A stretch of DNA of 64,000 bases from an uncultured Aquimarina sp. GTDB lineage: Bacteria; Bacteroidota; Bacteroidia; Flavobacteriales; Flavobacteriaceae. Location of the stretch: contig CANMLL010000014.1 of the NCBI GenBank assembly GCA_947498775.1, positions 1-64,000 on the forward strand. The letters are read 5' to 3'. Position 1 is the stretch's first letter, and every line of letters begins with the position of its first letter. A program made the position numbers and the translations under genes. The notes under the pieces were generated by a model. It worked only from the letters and a program-made list of their open reading frames with translations, was not told the origin of the DNA and made no database searches. Below, piece by piece: positions 62,713 through 64,000 of the stretch.

Positions 62713-62842
62713 AAAAACTTTAAACTATCTAATCAATAAATGCGGTTGACTCAAAAACTAAATCGTATGCTAAATAAGATTTTTCATACGAATTCGTTAC
62801 TTTTAAAGTCAAACACCTTTTCTAACCCTAAAGACATTTACT

Positions 62843-64000
62843 TTGAAGATTAAAAAATTCTGGAAACGAATTTTATTAGTACTAATCTTAGTTCCGATTT
62901 TAGTAGTAGGAGGCCTAATGCTATATATTCAGAGCAACCAATCTGAAATTATTAAAGAGGAGATCGCAACACTAAACAAAGAACACAAAGGTCTTATTCG
63001 TGTTGGTGAAAGTGAATTATCCCTTTTTGGCAACTTTCCATACATCTCTATAAAAGTTGATGATGTGCAAATTTTTGAAACCAAAGAAGACAATGCGCCC
63101 ATCATCATGGATGTAAAAGACATATACATAGGCTTTAACCTATGGGATATGGTGAAAGGAAATTATGATATTCAGTCTTTAGTAGTAGAAGAGGGCGTTT
63201 TTAATATTGTGATTCATGAAAATAATACTACTAATATTCAAAACTCCTTAGCAAGCACTTCTGAAACACAAACACCTTCCACTAATATTCATCTAAAAAA
63301 AATTCGATTTAAAAGTCTAGATATCCACACCTTAGATGAAGCTACGAATACAGATGTCGAAAAATTTATGTACGCCGGTACAGGTGGTTTTAGCCAAAAA
63401 GATAGTATTATCGCTGGGCATATAGACACCCATTTTGAGTTAAATGTAATCAAAGATGGAGATACCACCTTCATCCATAATAAACATCTTGAAGTGCATA
63501 CAGACCTGGTATTTAATGAATATACGGGCATTATCGACATACAACCTTCAGGTATTGTTATGGAAAATGGCGATTTTGAGTTAGAAGGCTCCATAGATAC
63601 AAAGAATGATGTCGATCTTGACCTTTCTATAAAAGGAACAAAGCCCAATTTTGATATGCTGATTGCTTTTGCTCCAACAGATATCATACCTGTATTAGAG
63701 AAATACAGAAATGCTGGCGAGATCTATTTTAATGCTAATATCCAAGGACCCGCTAACAAAGGAAATAGACCTTTTATCAATGCCAATTTTGGGGCAGGAA
63801 AAGCCTTTTTGGAAAACACCAAAAAAGCGAAAAAGATAGATAAAATGGGCTTCAAAGGGCATTTTACGAATGGAAAAAATAGAGACGCGAGTACCATGGA
63901 GTTTTCGCTAACCGATATGACTGCGTCTTTGGAAAAGGGAGAATTTGAAGGTTCTATTTTTGTCAAGAATTTTGAATCCCCAGAAGTTGATATGCAAATA
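62843..64000 (+). CDS. AsmA-family protein (partial, runs off the window)
   Basis: The frame is open for 386 codons to the window end. From a TTG start at 62843 it has a membrane helix (about 8-27), then an AsmA-type periplasmic part (FGNFPYISIKVDDVQIFETK, YIGFNLWDMVKGNYDIQSLV). AsmA-like proteins span the periplasm and affect outer-membrane lipids and assembly. The start is chosen because LKIKKFWKR precedes the helix directly; no ATG precedes it in frame. Confidence 0.85.
   Translation, partial: MKIKKFWKRILLVLILVPILVVGGLMLYIQSNQSEIIKEEIATLNKEHKGLIRVGESELSLFGNFPYISIKVDDVQIFETKEDNAPIIMDVKDIYIGFNLWDMVKGNYDIQSLVVEEGVFNIVIHENNTTNIQNSLASTSETQTPSTNIHLKKIRFKSLDIHTLDEATNTDVEKFMYAGTGGFSQKDSIIAGHIDTHFELNVIKDGDTTFIHNKHLEVHTDLVFNEYTGIIDIQPSGIVMENGDFELEGSIDTKNDVDLDLSIKGTKPNFDMLIAFAPTDIIPVLEKYRNAGEIYFNANIQGPANKGNRPFINANFGAGKAFLENTKKAKKIDKMGFKGHFTNGKNRDASTMEFSLTDMTASLEKGEFEGSIFVKNFESPEVDMQI

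Overview
The window looks like chromosome of a marine Flavobacteriaceae member (Bacteroidota), possibly Aquimarina-like. The signs are AT-rich DNA, promoters with a TAnnTTTG -7 box, a ribosomal protein S16 with a long Ala/Glu-rich tail, a mevalonate-pathway pair, and many families typical of the group (DUF4230, DUF4260, DUF6252, DUF547, BlaI-M56-TPR, CHAT-TPR). The genus is an inference from style, not from a search.

Positions 1-6200 are the most unusual part. Seven imperfect hairpin sites (A-G) with nnnTAAC / GTTannn-type ends divide the region into units. Each unit has at most one short operon on the minus strand, followed within about 10 bp by a site. The ends of each unit are complementary to one another, sometimes better than the two arms of the same site. 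That is the expected signature of integron gene cassettes exchanged at G^TT. The units hold a lipoprotein gene, a two-gene ABC transporter, and four copies of a related non-coding or decayed body, one of them split by a complete IS3-family element. At the head of the array sits a tyrosine recombinase (4983-6110), read in the same direction as the cassettes. It has all six catalytic residues but no room for the extra segment typical of IntI. It faces a small zinc-ribbon gene across four heptamers phased at exactly 11 bp. A weaker, mirror-image cassette-like locus lies at 60.8-62.5 kb.

6.5-18.2 kb is mostly minus-strand: a membrane-anchored MutS homologue; an apparent operon running from hemW (with an ATT start) to GNAT and MmcQ genes; ruvC; and a BlaI-M56 peptidase-TPR operon behind three operator palindromes. 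18.3-30.2 kb holds a DUF456 gene, tRNA-Asp, a DUF58 protein, thioredoxin, a seven-haem cytochrome, DnaE fused to a proofreading exonuclease, a lipoprotein, and rpsP-rimM-trmN6. 30.2-38.1 kb holds a PepSY-like protein, glutaryl-CoA dehydrogenase, an HTH protein, and an ECF sigma/anti-sigma-like pair divergent from a CHAT-TPR protein.

38.2-48.9 kb holds GDPD, a flavoprotein, DUF1697, TetR, TspO, two mevalonate-pathway genes with a UbiA prenyltransferase, a nitrilase, and a pseudouridine synthase with Glu at the usual catalytic Asp. 48.9-56.1 kb is a minus-strand glycosyltransferase operon followed by a polyferredoxin/FAD-reductase pair. 56.3-60.6 kb holds DUF547, an outer-membrane beta-barrel, a GH113-like hydrolase and a POTRA-barrel protein. 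The window ends inside an AsmA-like gene. REP-like palindromes and a MITE-like element are scattered between genes.
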